Source: Thiodiazotropha sp040506275 (GTDB lineage: Bacteria; Pseudomonadota; Gammaproteobacteria; Chromatiales; Chromatiaceae). Taken from it: DNA of 64,000 nucleotides. Shown piece by piece: positions 35,953 to 44,191 of this stretch; the first letter of the stretch is position 1; each line of letters opens with the position of its first letter. The notes under the pieces were generated by a model. The model saw only the letters and a program-made list of their open reading frames with translations. It searched no databases and was not told where the DNA came from. The stretch covers positions 1 to 64,000 of the forward strand of contig JBEVXD010000003.1 in assembly GCA_040506275.1 (NCBI GenBank), given 5' to 3'. A program made the translations under genes and the position numbers.

Positions 35953-37077
35953 TCAGCGCAGCCGGTAATCCAGCCCTTCTCCATCCTCCACCTCATCACT
36001 GATATTGTCTGGCTGATCAGGGTCCGGACTCTCCTGTAATACCACTGGTTCAAGCACGGCACCCAACTGAATACCACGCACCAGTGCATCACGGCCGCCG
36101 TGAACCCGTAACAAAAAGCTCACCTTTTCCTCTCCAGCAGAGAGCAAATCCACATTTTCGATCATCGCCAGAGAGCGTAGATAATCCTGCACCAATACAT
36201 AATCTGCAAGACGGGATAGCCCATCCACTCTTAGCCTCAGGTTGGCGATACCTTGACTCACTTGTTGTGGTGCAAAGCGCAAAGCGAGTGCATCCACAGC
36301 CTGCTCAACCCCCTCACGAGCCAAGCTCTGTTTAGTGTTGGCATGTGTCTGCCATCGATTGATCTTATCGGGCAGGTAGAGTATCCACTCCCCACGCCAA
36401 CTATTACGCCCACGTTGGGAGAGCCTTCCCACAAGCACCACATCGGGCAGATAGCGATCCGACGCACGTCGGATGTTCTCTTCGAAACCGCCCCACAAGT
36501 CACTGACTTGCAGGGATCTCTGGTCTTCAATGTCCATTAAAGGCCAGATCAAGGGCATTCCCCGGAAATCGGCAACATGGGACAATTGATTTTTCAGCCC
36601 CGCTTCCCGGTCGGGAGAGATGAGAACTCTGCGTGTCCCCACTTCCTGCCCTAACCAGACCAGCATGGAAGGACGAGTTTCGCCCCAAACGGGAACCCCG
36701 CTCTCACGCAGTAGCCGATTGACTGCTCTTGCATCAAAACGTGCCCACAACAGACGGTCAGGACTATTTTCAACACTCCCCTCTGAATCGGTGTTTAGTG
36801 ATTTGTACCTATATTGCTGGACTAACCCAGAAGCTCTTTTAAGCAATTGCGCTAAATCGGGACTGCTACGCAGACTGCTGTCACCACTGACTTTCACCAA
36901 TACCCCGGCAAATGCATCACGAATACCTTTGGTTCGCGCTTCCGCACCCTGTCCAGACACCGGCACTTCGGCTTCGTACAGATTCGTCACTGACTCAGCA
37001 TAAGCAGAGGAACAAACAGCCAACAACAAGGCAAGAAACAACGGTTTAAAAAATAGCTGCACTGGAAATTGATTCAT
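35953..37077 (-). CDS. Exported DUF2066 protein
   Basis: This 374-residue protein has a signal peptide (LFFKPLFLALLLAVCSSAYAES) followed by a DUF2066 domain: NLYEAEVPVSGQGAEARTKGIRDAFAGVLVKVSGD near the N-terminus, ARFDARAVNRLLRESGVPVWGETRPSMLVWL in the middle. The C-terminus is acidic (DNISDEVEDGEGLDYRLR). Genes of this family sit divergent to purM in Pseudomonas relatives too. The function is not known; a periplasmic role is likely. Confidence 0.85.
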   Translation of the reverse strand: MNQFPVQLFFKPLFLALLLAVCSSAYAESVTNLYEAEVPVSGQGAEARTKGIRDAFAGVLVKVSGDSSLRSSPDLAQLLKRASGLVQQYRYKSLNTDSEGSVENSPDRLLWARFDARAVNRLLRESGVPVWGETRPSMLVWLGQEVGTRRVLISPDREAGLKNQLSHVADFRGMPLIWPLMDIEDQRSLQVSDLWGGFEENIRRASDRYLPDVVLVGRLSQRGRNSWRGEWILYLPDKINRWQTHANTKQSLAREGVEQAVDALALRFAPQQVSQGIANLRLRVDGLSRLADYVLVQDYLRSLAMIENVDLLSAGEEKVSFLLRVHGGRDALVRGIQLGAVLEPVVLQESPDPDQPDNISDEVEDGEGLDYRLR

Positions 37078-37217
37078 TTCAGATCACACACTCCTAGGAC
37101 TCACCATCTTAACGCGCCTGGAAAAAAGATGAAAATTCATGGCTCACAAACCTACCTGGCCTATGATCTTCTGTTAGAATTCCGTTCTGAATTTTTGACA
37201 ATCTGGAGTACCGTCTC

Positions 37218-38288
37218 GTGGCCCATGAGTCCAAACCAAACCAACCTGCATCGCTAAGTTACCGGGATGCCGGCGTAGACATCGATGCAGGCAATGAACT
37301 GGTCGAACGCATCAAACCTATTGTCAAACAGACCTTTCGTCCCGGTGTACTTGCCGGATTAGGTGGATTCGGAGCCCTGTTCGAGCTGCCTTTGGATCGG
37401 TATCGGGAGCCTGTACTGGTTTCCGGAACAGATGGTGTGGGTACGAAATTGAAGTTAGCCCTCGAATTGAACAAACACGATACCATCGGCATTGATCTGG
37501 TCGCTATGTGTGTCAATGATATCGTTGTTGCCGGTGCTGAGCCGCTGTTTTTCCTGGACTACTACGCCACAGGGAAACTGGATATCGATGTAGCGACAGA
37601 TGTAGTACGGGGTATTGCAAAAGGCTGCGAACTGGCTGGGGCCGCCCTGACTGGGGGCGAAACAGCAGAAATGCCAGGCATCTATGACTCTGGCGACTAT
37701 GATCTGGCTGGCTTTTGTGTCGGTATTGCAGAAAAGAGTCGACTGATTCAGCCTGAACGTGTGAAAGCCGGTGATACTTTGATCGGTCTCGCATCATCTG
37801 GCCCACACTCCAATGGCTACTCTCTGATTCGTAAAATTCTTGAAGTAAGCGAGGCTGACCTGAACCAGCCGATGGGTGAAACCAACCTCGGCCAAGCACT
37901 ACTGGCACCAACCCGAATTTATGTCAAATCCCTACTGGCACTTATGCAAAAGGTCGAGATTCATGCCCTGGCCCATATAACCGGTGGTGGACTACTTGAA
38001 AATCTACCTCGCGTACTGCCAGCGGATTGCTGTGCAGTGATTGATAGTGACAGCTGGACACTTTCGCCGGTTTTCAACTGGCTCCGTCAGCAAGGCAACC
38101 TGGCATCTGACGAAATGTTACGAACCTTTAATAGCGGCGTTGGTATGGTTGTCTGTGTATCCAACGAGGATGCGCAGTCCACCCTGAAACTGCTCAACGA
38201 TCTGGGCGAAACTGCCTGGGAACTCGGTAAAATAGAGTCCACTTCAGAACATAACAAGGCTGTAGTGGTAACCGGATCCCTGGCATGA
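37218..38288 (+). CDS. purM: Phosphoribosylformylglycinamidine cyclo-ligase (AIR synthetase)
   Basis: This 356-residue enzyme closes the imidazole ring in purine synthesis. The family motifs LSYRDAGVDIDAGNELVERIKP, VSGTDGVGTKLKLA, ALTGGETAEMPG and IGLASSGPHSNGYSLIRK are all present. Translation probably begins at GTG 37218, preceded by GGAG ten bases upstream. It overlaps purN by four bases. Confidence 0.96.
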   Translation: MAHESKPNQPASLSYRDAGVDIDAGNELVERIKPIVKQTFRPGVLAGLGGFGALFELPLDRYREPVLVSGTDGVGTKLKLALELNKHDTIGIDLVAMCVNDIVVAGAEPLFFLDYYATGKLDIDVATDVVRGIAKGCELAGAALTGGETAEMPGIYDSGDYDLAGFCVGIAEKSRLIQPERVKAGDTLIGLASSGPHSNGYSLIRKILEVSEADLNQPMGETNLGQALLAPTRIYVKSLLALMQKVEIHALAHITGGGLLENLPRVLPADCCAVIDSDSWTLSPVFNWLRQQGNLASDEMLRTFNSGVGMVVCVSNEDAQSTLKLLNDLGETAWELGKIESTSEHNKAVVVTGSLA

Positions 38289-38953
38289 CCCCAACTCAGC
38301 GACCCCGGGTCGTGGTATTGATATCGGGCAACGGTAGTAACCTGCAAGCGATCATCGATGCAGTGAAGGCAGATCTGCCAATCCAGATTACCGCAGTCAT
38401 CAGTAACCGACCTGAGGCATACGGCCTGGAAAGAGCGTCATCAGCGGGAATCGAAACCGCAGTGGTTGATCACAAAGCGTATCCGGATCGCTTAAGCTAT
38501 GATCAGGCATTGATGAGCCTGATCGACCAATTCAATCCCGACCTGCTTGTTCTAGCCGGGTTTATGCGCATATTAACCAACGAGTTTGTAGGTCACTATG
38601 CTGGGCGCATGTTGAATATACACCCATCCTTGCTGCCTAAGTACAGGGGCCTGCGCACCCACCAACAGGCACTCGAAGCAGGGGATAAACTACATGGTGC
38701 CAGCATACATTTTGTCACTGAAAAACTGGACGGCGGCCCACTCATTGCTCAGGCTCAAATAACTGTTTTTCCAGAGGAGAGTGTGGACAACCTGGCACAA
38801 CGGGTTCTAGATAAAGAGCATCAGCTCTATCCAATGGCACTGCGCTGGTTTGCTGAGAAACGACTTAAACTGAATGAAAATGGAGAGGTCATTCTGGATA
38901 ACAGGATTCTTCAACATCCGATCATTTTTTCACCTCAGGACCCTATCCGGTAG
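38285..38953 (+). CDS. purN: Phosphoribosylglycinamide formyltransferase
   Basis: This 222-residue enzyme transfers a formyl group from 10-formyltetrahydrofolate to GAR. The catalytic region MLNIHPSLLPKYRGLRTHQQALEAGDKLHGASIHFV and the start RVVVLISGNGSNLQAIID are typical. The usual GLxTHxxALE reads GLRTHQQALE. Its ATG overlaps the purM stop, so expression is coupled. Confidence 0.95.
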   Translation: MTPTQRPRVVVLISGNGSNLQAIIDAVKADLPIQITAVISNRPEAYGLERASSAGIETAVVDHKAYPDRLSYDQALMSLIDQFNPDLLVLAGFMRILTNEFVGHYAGRMLNIHPSLLPKYRGLRTHQQALEAGDKLHGASIHFVTEKLDGGPLIAQAQITVFPEESVDNLAQRVLDKEHQLYPMALRWFAEKRLKLNENGEVILDNRILQHPIIFSPQDPIR

Positions 38954-38960
38954 AGCCACT

Positions 38961-39686
38961 ATGAGCCGCCTCCCACACCTTGCATATTGGCTGTTGGGTC
39001 TGATCTTGATCTCACCCCTATCGCTTAGTGCTGTTGCAAGTGAGGTGTTGGAACCTTTTTCAGCGGTGTTCAAGGTAAAACGTAATATCATCCCTCTAGG
39101 GCGCTTGACTCTGAAATTCGACCTGGATCAAAGTGGAATGGCGTATACCTATACCGCACACACCCAACCCGGTATCTTGGCAGGGATATTCAGCAGGCAT
39201 GAGGTGATCGAGGAGAGCAGCGGCACTATCCGTAAAGGGCAGATTATTCCCGATCACTATACTTACAAAGATTGGGATGAGAATTCTGAAAACAGTGTCA
39301 TTAAGTTCAACTGGCCCAAACAGAGTGCTGCTACCACCAGTCATGACATAACCTGGTCCCAGACCATCACAAACGGCACCCAGGACAAGCTAAGCCAGCA
39401 ACTGCAGGTTAGGGTACATTTGGCCCTGGGTAAGCAGCAGATCAGCTACCAGGTGGCAGATGGCGGCAAGTTAAAGCGTTATCACTTTCAAGTCGTCGGG
39501 GAAGAGCTTGTCGAAACCGACGATGGCACCTATCACTGCCTGAGGGTTGAGCGTAGCAAGGCTTCTAGAGAGTCTGACTACACCATATGGTTCGCAACCG
39601 AGCTTGGCTACCTTCCGATAAAAATTGAACGAATCCAAGGGGGGAAAACTTACCGAATGGTGCTGAATGAGTTGTCGATGCCTTGA
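38961..39686 (+). CDS. Exported DUF3108 protein
   Basis: I chose the ATG at 38961 (241 residues), seven bases after the purN stop, because a signal peptide follows (LLGLILISPLSLSAVASE). DUF3108 features are FSAVFKVKRNIIPLGRLTLKFD, GTYHCLRVERSKASRESDYTIWFATELGYLPIKIE. The family is a predicted periplasmic beta-rich protein of unknown function that commonly follows purN in Pseudomonas-like genomes. Confidence 0.88.
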   Translation: MSRLPHLAYWLLGLILISPLSLSAVASEVLEPFSAVFKVKRNIIPLGRLTLKFDLDQSGMAYTYTAHTQPGILAGIFSRHEVIEESSGTIRKGQIIPDHYTYKDWDENSENSVIKFNWPKQSAATTSHDITWSQTITNGTQDKLSQQLQVRVHLALGKQQISYQVADGGKLKRYHFQVVGEELVETDDGTYHCLRVERSKASRESDYTIWFATELGYLPIKIERIQGGKTYRMVLNELSMP

Positions 39687-39840
39687 GGACAAAGCCCTGA
39701 TTGGCAACAGTCACTGCTGTTTTGTTAAAGACAGTACCTAGTACTGATTCCAGTTTGCGATTTTTGGTTATTTATCAATTTTCATATGTCGAAAAGATGA
39801 CATAAGCTGGTTTTTGAATCCCCTCGCAGTAGAAAATAAC

Positions 39841-39981
39841 TGTAGGGTGGGGCCATGCCCCACCATAGAAGTTGGTAAGTAGTGTGAATTTGCTTCTATT
39901 TTTTTAATACAGGATATTCACTAATTAACCACAATGAGTGAACTTCTAACCCCTTATGGTGGGGCATGGCCCCACCCTACA
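39841..39981. repeat. Inverted pair of hairpin repeat family A (REPIN-like)
   Basis: The left copy is at 39841-39867 and the right at 39955-39981; they are exact reverse complements over 27 bases, separated by 87 AT-rich bases. Each copy holds its own 8-base-pair stem (GGTGGGGC/GCCCCACC). The unit lies between the ends of the DUF3108 and dCMP deaminase genes, which converge here, and could act as a two-way terminator. Outside it, 39687-40049 holds nothing I recognise. Confidence 0.85.
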
Positions 39982-40049
39982 CAGTGAGAAAGTCTATCCT
40001 CTTGAAACGGATGAGATTTCTCCGACTGTAATGGAAGCTGGAGGTAGAA

Positions 40050-40565
40050 CTAATCCTGCAAAAACAGGTTCATAACATTCTTGAACAAGCCTCCGGGGGC
40101 AATGGTGATGGAGGCATTTTCATGATTGATTTCTTGCAGTTCATACTGGGTAACTTCTACCCCGGCCTCTCGATACATCTCAGCTGACAACTTGATGTCA
40201 TCCGACCAGCGAGAGAGAAAATCCTCGCTTGGAGCCACATATACAATTCGGCCCACCTCCTCCTGGATCAGCTTGGAAGCGCACCTGGGACAGGGGGGAT
40301 GGGTAACGTAGACCGTACAGCCACTCAAGTCCGTTTTTGCAAAAATCATCGCATTCTCTTCGGCATGAATGGTCAGATTGAGCTTGCAAGCACGATCTTC
40401 CAGACGCTCCTGTTTATCCTCCACTCCAGCTGCAAATCCGTTGTAACCAAGAGAGATGATTCTGTTGCCATCGGTAATCACAGCGCCAACCTGTGATGAG
40501 GGGTCTTTACTCCAGGCAGATATATATGAAGCCAGGCCAAGAAATCTCGTATCCCACTTCGTCAT
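40050..40565 (-). CDS. dCMP deaminase family protein
   Basis: This 171-residue zinc-dependent cytidine/deoxycytidylate deaminase has H67-A-E69 (TIHAEENAMIF) and C92/C95 (PPCPRCASKL) as the zinc ligands and catalytic Glu. The preceding SSQVGAVITDGNRIISLGYNGF is typical of dCMP deaminases, which make dUMP for dTTP synthesis. It overlaps the end of grxD by four bases, so the pair is cotranscribed. Confidence 0.9.
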   Translation of the reverse strand: MTKWDTRFLGLASYISAWSKDPSSQVGAVITDGNRIISLGYNGFAAGVEDKQERLEDRACKLNLTIHAEENAMIFAKTDLSGCTVYVTHPPCPRCASKLIQEEVGRIVYVAPSEDFLSRWSDDIKLSAEMYREAGVEVTQYELQEINHENASITIAPGGLFKNVMNLFLQD

Positions 40566-40909
40566 TCGGCCTGACTTTCCCCTGCAGAGGCAACCTTAGC
40601 CGCAGCCTCTTCCATCATGCTCTTCAGTTCGCCATTCTGATGCATCTCAAGGGTTATATCGCATCCACCCACCAACTCACCATCAATATAGACCTGTGGA
40701 AAAGTTGGCCAATCTGCAAACCGGGGCAGATTCTCAAAAATTTCAGGATCAGCCAGTACATTCACATAGGCAAAAGGAATTCCACAATCCTGTAGCGCCG
40801 CTGCAGCCCGGGAAGAGAAGCCACACATGGGAAATTGGGGCGTTCCTTTCATGTAGATCACAACCGGATTGCTCTCGACCTGATCTTTGATTCGATCCAT
40901 TACGTCCAT
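40562..40909 (-). CDS. grxD: Monothiol glutaredoxin (Grx4/GrxD type)
   Basis: This 115-residue protein has the CGFS active site at residues 29-32 (MKGTPQFPMCGFS) and the glutathione-binding WPTFPQVYIDGELVGGCDI. CGFS glutaredoxins carry or deliver 2Fe-2S clusters. I chose the ATG at 40909, with GAGG upstream; an open frame extends 18 codons further without a start signal. It heads the transcript with the dCMP deaminase. Confidence 0.94.
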   Translation of the reverse strand: MDVMDRIKDQVESNPVVIYMKGTPQFPMCGFSSRAAAALQDCGIPFAYVNVLADPEIFENLPRFADWPTFPQVYIDGELVGGCDITLEMHQNGELKSMMEEAAAKVASAGESQAE

Positions 40910-41416
40910 CTTTGCACCTCGAAATAGTCGTTTGTCGTGCTTATCTGGTGTCTTACCTGACAATATTCAAGCACGGATTATTTAGGGAAATTCTAACGCT
41001 TTGGCAACTAAGAAAAAACCTCTGATACAGAATGCTTACTTATCGCTTATTTCAGCACTATAGCTCACAACCCTGATTTAAACCGGGTATATATGTGCAG
41101 CGGCTTTTAGATGCCTTGCTGCAGGCAGGCACGCTTAGGCTGAACCTACCTATTAAGGTGCCGGGTTAATAGTAACCCCATGATCACGCGTCATGGCTGA
41201 CCCTGAGCCGAGTAGCTCTAAAACGGATCATTGATTTCATACCTGATTGCAAAAATCGAGGTTTAAATTACGGCCTTATAGTTCCAAATAGATTTGACAA
41301 ACTTACGCTCAAGAAGTTAATAATCGACAACATCGATCAAACTAAGTTGCGTTCAATACTGATTGCCTGAACTGACCTCGTGGTTCAACCACAATCGAAA
41401 CGAGTGATACCCCCCA
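40910..41416. other. Divergent intergenic region between grxD and the HD-GYP gene
   Basis: These 507 bases hold no credible gene. They contain a copy of repeat family B (41151-41179) and must carry the promoters of both neighbours. Confidence 0.5.
41151..41179 (-). repeat. Dispersed repeat family B with inverted extension
   Basis: TATTAAGGTGCCGGGTTAAT is the reverse complement of the copy at 44053. It is followed by AGTAACCCC, so GGGTTA and TAACCC form a small hairpin with loop ATAG. Confidence 0.7.
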
Positions 41417-42037
41417 GTGACTGATAGCCAAGATCCTAACCTGACACGATGCGTCTCACTTCTTGAAAGCCATGTAGGCTTCAAGCTTGAGACCATCCTC
41501 AAACATGCGCTCCAGGCGAGGGACAGCTATACCCTCGAACATTCAGAGCGAGTGGTCGCAATGGCGGAATGCATCGGCCGCAGACTCGGCTTGGAAGATC
41601 ATCAGATGGACATACTCTCTTTAGCCGCCGGTTTTCATGACATCGGTAAGATTGGTATTCCTGATCATATCCTGCTGAAGCCAGGCAAGCTCTCTGGGGA
41701 GGAGTATGACGGCATCAAACAACATCCGATTATTGCAGCAAACATGCTCCGCTGCCTGGGGAATCCGGTCCTCGATGAAGTTGCTGTCTGTGTGTTGCAT
41801 CATCATGAGCAGTGGGACGGAATGGGCTACCCTGATGGGCTGAAAGGAGAACAGATCCCTGTCATTTCACGCATAATATCAGTAGTGGATGCCTATGATG
41901 CGATGACCACCACCCGTAGCTATCGGAGACAAATTGAGACTGATCAGGCCTTGGACATCATCAAACAGGAGAGTGGCAGCCAATTCTGCCCTGAGGCTGT
42001 TGTTGTGCTGTTGGAGGCTTGTGCACAGAAACAGTAA
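41417..42037 (+). CDS. HD-GYP domain protein, probable cyclic-di-GMP phosphodiesterase
   Basis: This 206-residue protein is almost only an HD-GYP domain: H74-D75 in GFHDIGKIGIPDHILLKPGKL, the HHHEQWDGMGYPDGL signature with GYP at 137-139, and VVDAYDAMTTTRSYR. Active members cleave cyclic di-GMP, which fits the pilus-control genes in this window. No receiver or sensor domain is attached. Translation likely begins at GTG 41417, although the start is not supported by a strong ribosome binding site. Confidence 0.88.
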   Translation: MTDSQDPNLTRCVSLLESHVGFKLETILKHALQARDSYTLEHSERVVAMAECIGRRLGLEDHQMDILSLAAGFHDIGKIGIPDHILLKPGKLSGEEYDGIKQHPIIAANMLRCLGNPVLDEVAVCVLHHHEQWDGMGYPDGLKGEQIPVISRIISVVDAYDAMTTTRSYRRQIETDQALDIIKQESGSQFCPEAVVVLLEACAQKQ

Positions 42038-42106
42038 CCAGAACCTCCGCCATACCTCTCCAATCCTGAAGTGACGGGCTTACTGGCAGGATCTCAAGCA
42101 GTGACC

Positions 42107-43891
42107 TCAGAGGTTAATATCTAGATGTCTCTGTAACCAAAATTCAAATAACGCAATATGCCAGAGTTTGCTGCCGCGAATCCGTGTGTGGTGCATCTCC
42201 GGAGAAGCCATCAACATATCAATATACTTCTGTTGAAAGACCCCACGTTCACGTGCCGCCCGGGAGTTCAGGATATCGCCCATGAACTCCAGAAACTCTC
42301 CCCTTACATATTTTAGGGCTGGCATGGGGAAATATCCCTTGGGGCGATCGATGACCGAATCGGGCAAAATCCCTCTGGCCATGGCTTTGAGAGGATACTT
42401 ACCGCCATCCCGCAACTTCAGTTCCGGTGGACAACGGGCTGCCAGCTCAATCAGATGATGATCAAGAAAGGGCACCCTGGCCTCCAATCCCCATGCCATG
42501 GTCATGTTATCTACGCGTTTAACAGGATCATCGACAATCAGCATGGTCTGATCGGTATACATTACCGCATCGATCAGGGTTTCAGCGCGACTCTCCTGTA
42601 ACTTACTGGCAATCAGTTCCCGAGTGTAGTCACCCGCCCCATATTGCTCACTAACCATGCGTAGGTATTCATCATGATCACGGTCAAAGTAGTGCTTTGC
42701 AAAACGTTCTACAGGTTCACCTTCGGTCTCTTCCATGATGCGTGAGTACCAGAAATAACCACCAAACACTTCATCAGCACCCTGGCCGGACTGCACCACC
42801 TTTACCTGCTGTGAAACCTGTTCTCCCAAAAGGTAGAAAGCCACTGCATCCTGTCCAAACATCGGTTCGGACATATTATCCACTGCCTCGGGGAGTCGCT
42901 TCAGCACCTCCCCATTGGGCACTAAAAACTTGTGATGCTGGGTCTGATACATTTCAGCAACAGGATCGGAGTATTCGAATTCATTACCCTTCTCTTCAGG
43001 CTGGTCCTCGAATCCAACAGAAAAGGTGCGCAGATCATTGACGCCCGATTCTGCCAACAGAGCTACCAGCAGACTCGAATCAAGCCCGCCTGAGAGCAAC
43101 ACACCAACTGGAACATCAGCAATGTCATTACGCCTGCGTACAGCTTCACGCAACTCATCATGAATGGCCTCGAGCCACTCCCCGTCGGACATTGGCCGGT
43201 CAGGACGTGTCGCACTGTAGTGCCAGTAGCGACTAATATGCTGCTTGCCATTCGCCTCGATCATCATACTGTGACCGGGTGACAGCTTTCGAATACCGTT
43301 AAAGAGAGTATGGGGAGCGGGAACAACGCCATGCAGGGTGAACTGATAGTGAAGCGCCGCCGGATCGAGGGAAGCATCCACATCGCCAGCAGCAAGCAGT
43401 GCCTGGGTATTGGAAGCAAAACGAAAACAGTTGCCTGATTGACTATAGTAGAGGGGCTTGATACCAAACCTGTCCCTTGCCATGAACAGGCGTTGTCGTT
43501 GTGCATCCCAGATTGCAAACGCAAACATACCTGACAGGCGATCGACACAATCCTCTCCCCAGGCATGATATGCCTTGAGAATGACCTCTGTATCGCCATT
43601 GGAGAAGAATTGGTAACCCAAGCCTATCAGGGTTTCACGCAGCTCTTTGTAATTATATATGGTGCCATTGAAGACAAGCGTCAAATTCAGCTTTTGGTCG
43701 ACCATCGGCTGATTGGCATGCACAGAGAGATCAATAATAGCCAGTCGGCGATGTCCCATACCCAACGGTCCATCACTGAAACTGCCCCCATGATCCGGCC
43801 CACGTCGCTGGATCTGCTGGTTCATTCGATCGATTGCCGCTAGATCGGCCGGGCTGCCATCAAACCGTAATTCACCACATATTCCACACAT
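42107..43891 (-). CDS. Asparagine synthase family protein, N-acetylglutaminylglutamine amidotransferase type
   Basis: This 594-residue class II glutamine amidotransferase has the nucleophile Cys2 (MCGICGELRFDG), glutaminase motifs RRGPDHGG and FNGTIYNYKELR, and the PP-loop SGGLDSS (267-273) of the synthase domain. The opening residues, the NEFEYSD and SEPMFGQDAVAFYLL segments and the length match the amidotransferase that finishes the osmoprotectant N-acetylglutaminylglutamine amide better than AsnB. The partner synthetase usually adjacent is not seen; recQ is next. Plain asparagine synthetase remains the alternative. Confidence 0.8.
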   Translation of the reverse strand: MCGICGELRFDGSPADLAAIDRMNQQIQRRGPDHGGSFSDGPLGMGHRRLAIIDLSVHANQPMVDQKLNLTLVFNGTIYNYKELRETLIGLGYQFFSNGDTEVILKAYHAWGEDCVDRLSGMFAFAIWDAQRQRLFMARDRFGIKPLYYSQSGNCFRFASNTQALLAAGDVDASLDPAALHYQFTLHGVVPAPHTLFNGIRKLSPGHSMMIEANGKQHISRYWHYSATRPDRPMSDGEWLEAIHDELREAVRRRNDIADVPVGVLLSGGLDSSLLVALLAESGVNDLRTFSVGFEDQPEEKGNEFEYSDPVAEMYQTQHHKFLVPNGEVLKRLPEAVDNMSEPMFGQDAVAFYLLGEQVSQQVKVVQSGQGADEVFGGYFWYSRIMEETEGEPVERFAKHYFDRDHDEYLRMVSEQYGAGDYTRELIASKLQESRAETLIDAVMYTDQTMLIVDDPVKRVDNMTMAWGLEARVPFLDHHLIELAARCPPELKLRDGGKYPLKAMARGILPDSVIDRPKGYFPMPALKYVRGEFLEFMGDILNSRAARERGVFQQKYIDMLMASPEMHHTRIRGSKLWHIALFEFWLQRHLDINL

Positions 43892-44191
43892 TCTTTTTTC
43901 CAGTTATCCCGTTGTATCTATCGAATTGAGTTTTTTATCCCGATACAGGTGGTCCTGAGATCATTGATCACGTGCAACTCAAGAATCACCAGCTAATAGC
44001 AGGCGAGTTAGCCTAATCCCAGAACTCAGCTTGAGTCAGACTAAAGACTGACTATTAACCCGGCACCTTAATCTCATGTGTTAATGACTTCAAGATCGGC
44101 TGGACATCTCCAGCCGATCTACTGCGAAATTCATAAAAAGGGATCCCTTGAGGTATCATCCCGCCTGACAAAACGATAAAAGGACTGGATA
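43892..44191. other. Divergent intergenic region before recQ
   Basis: This 300-base gap holds the promoters of the amidotransferase gene and recQ and one copy of repeat family B at 44053-44072. I see nothing else in it. Confidence 0.5.
44053..44072 (+). repeat. Dispersed repeat family B
   Basis: TATTAACCCGGCACCTTAAT is the reference form of the family, ending in TTAA on both sides. Confidence 0.75.
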
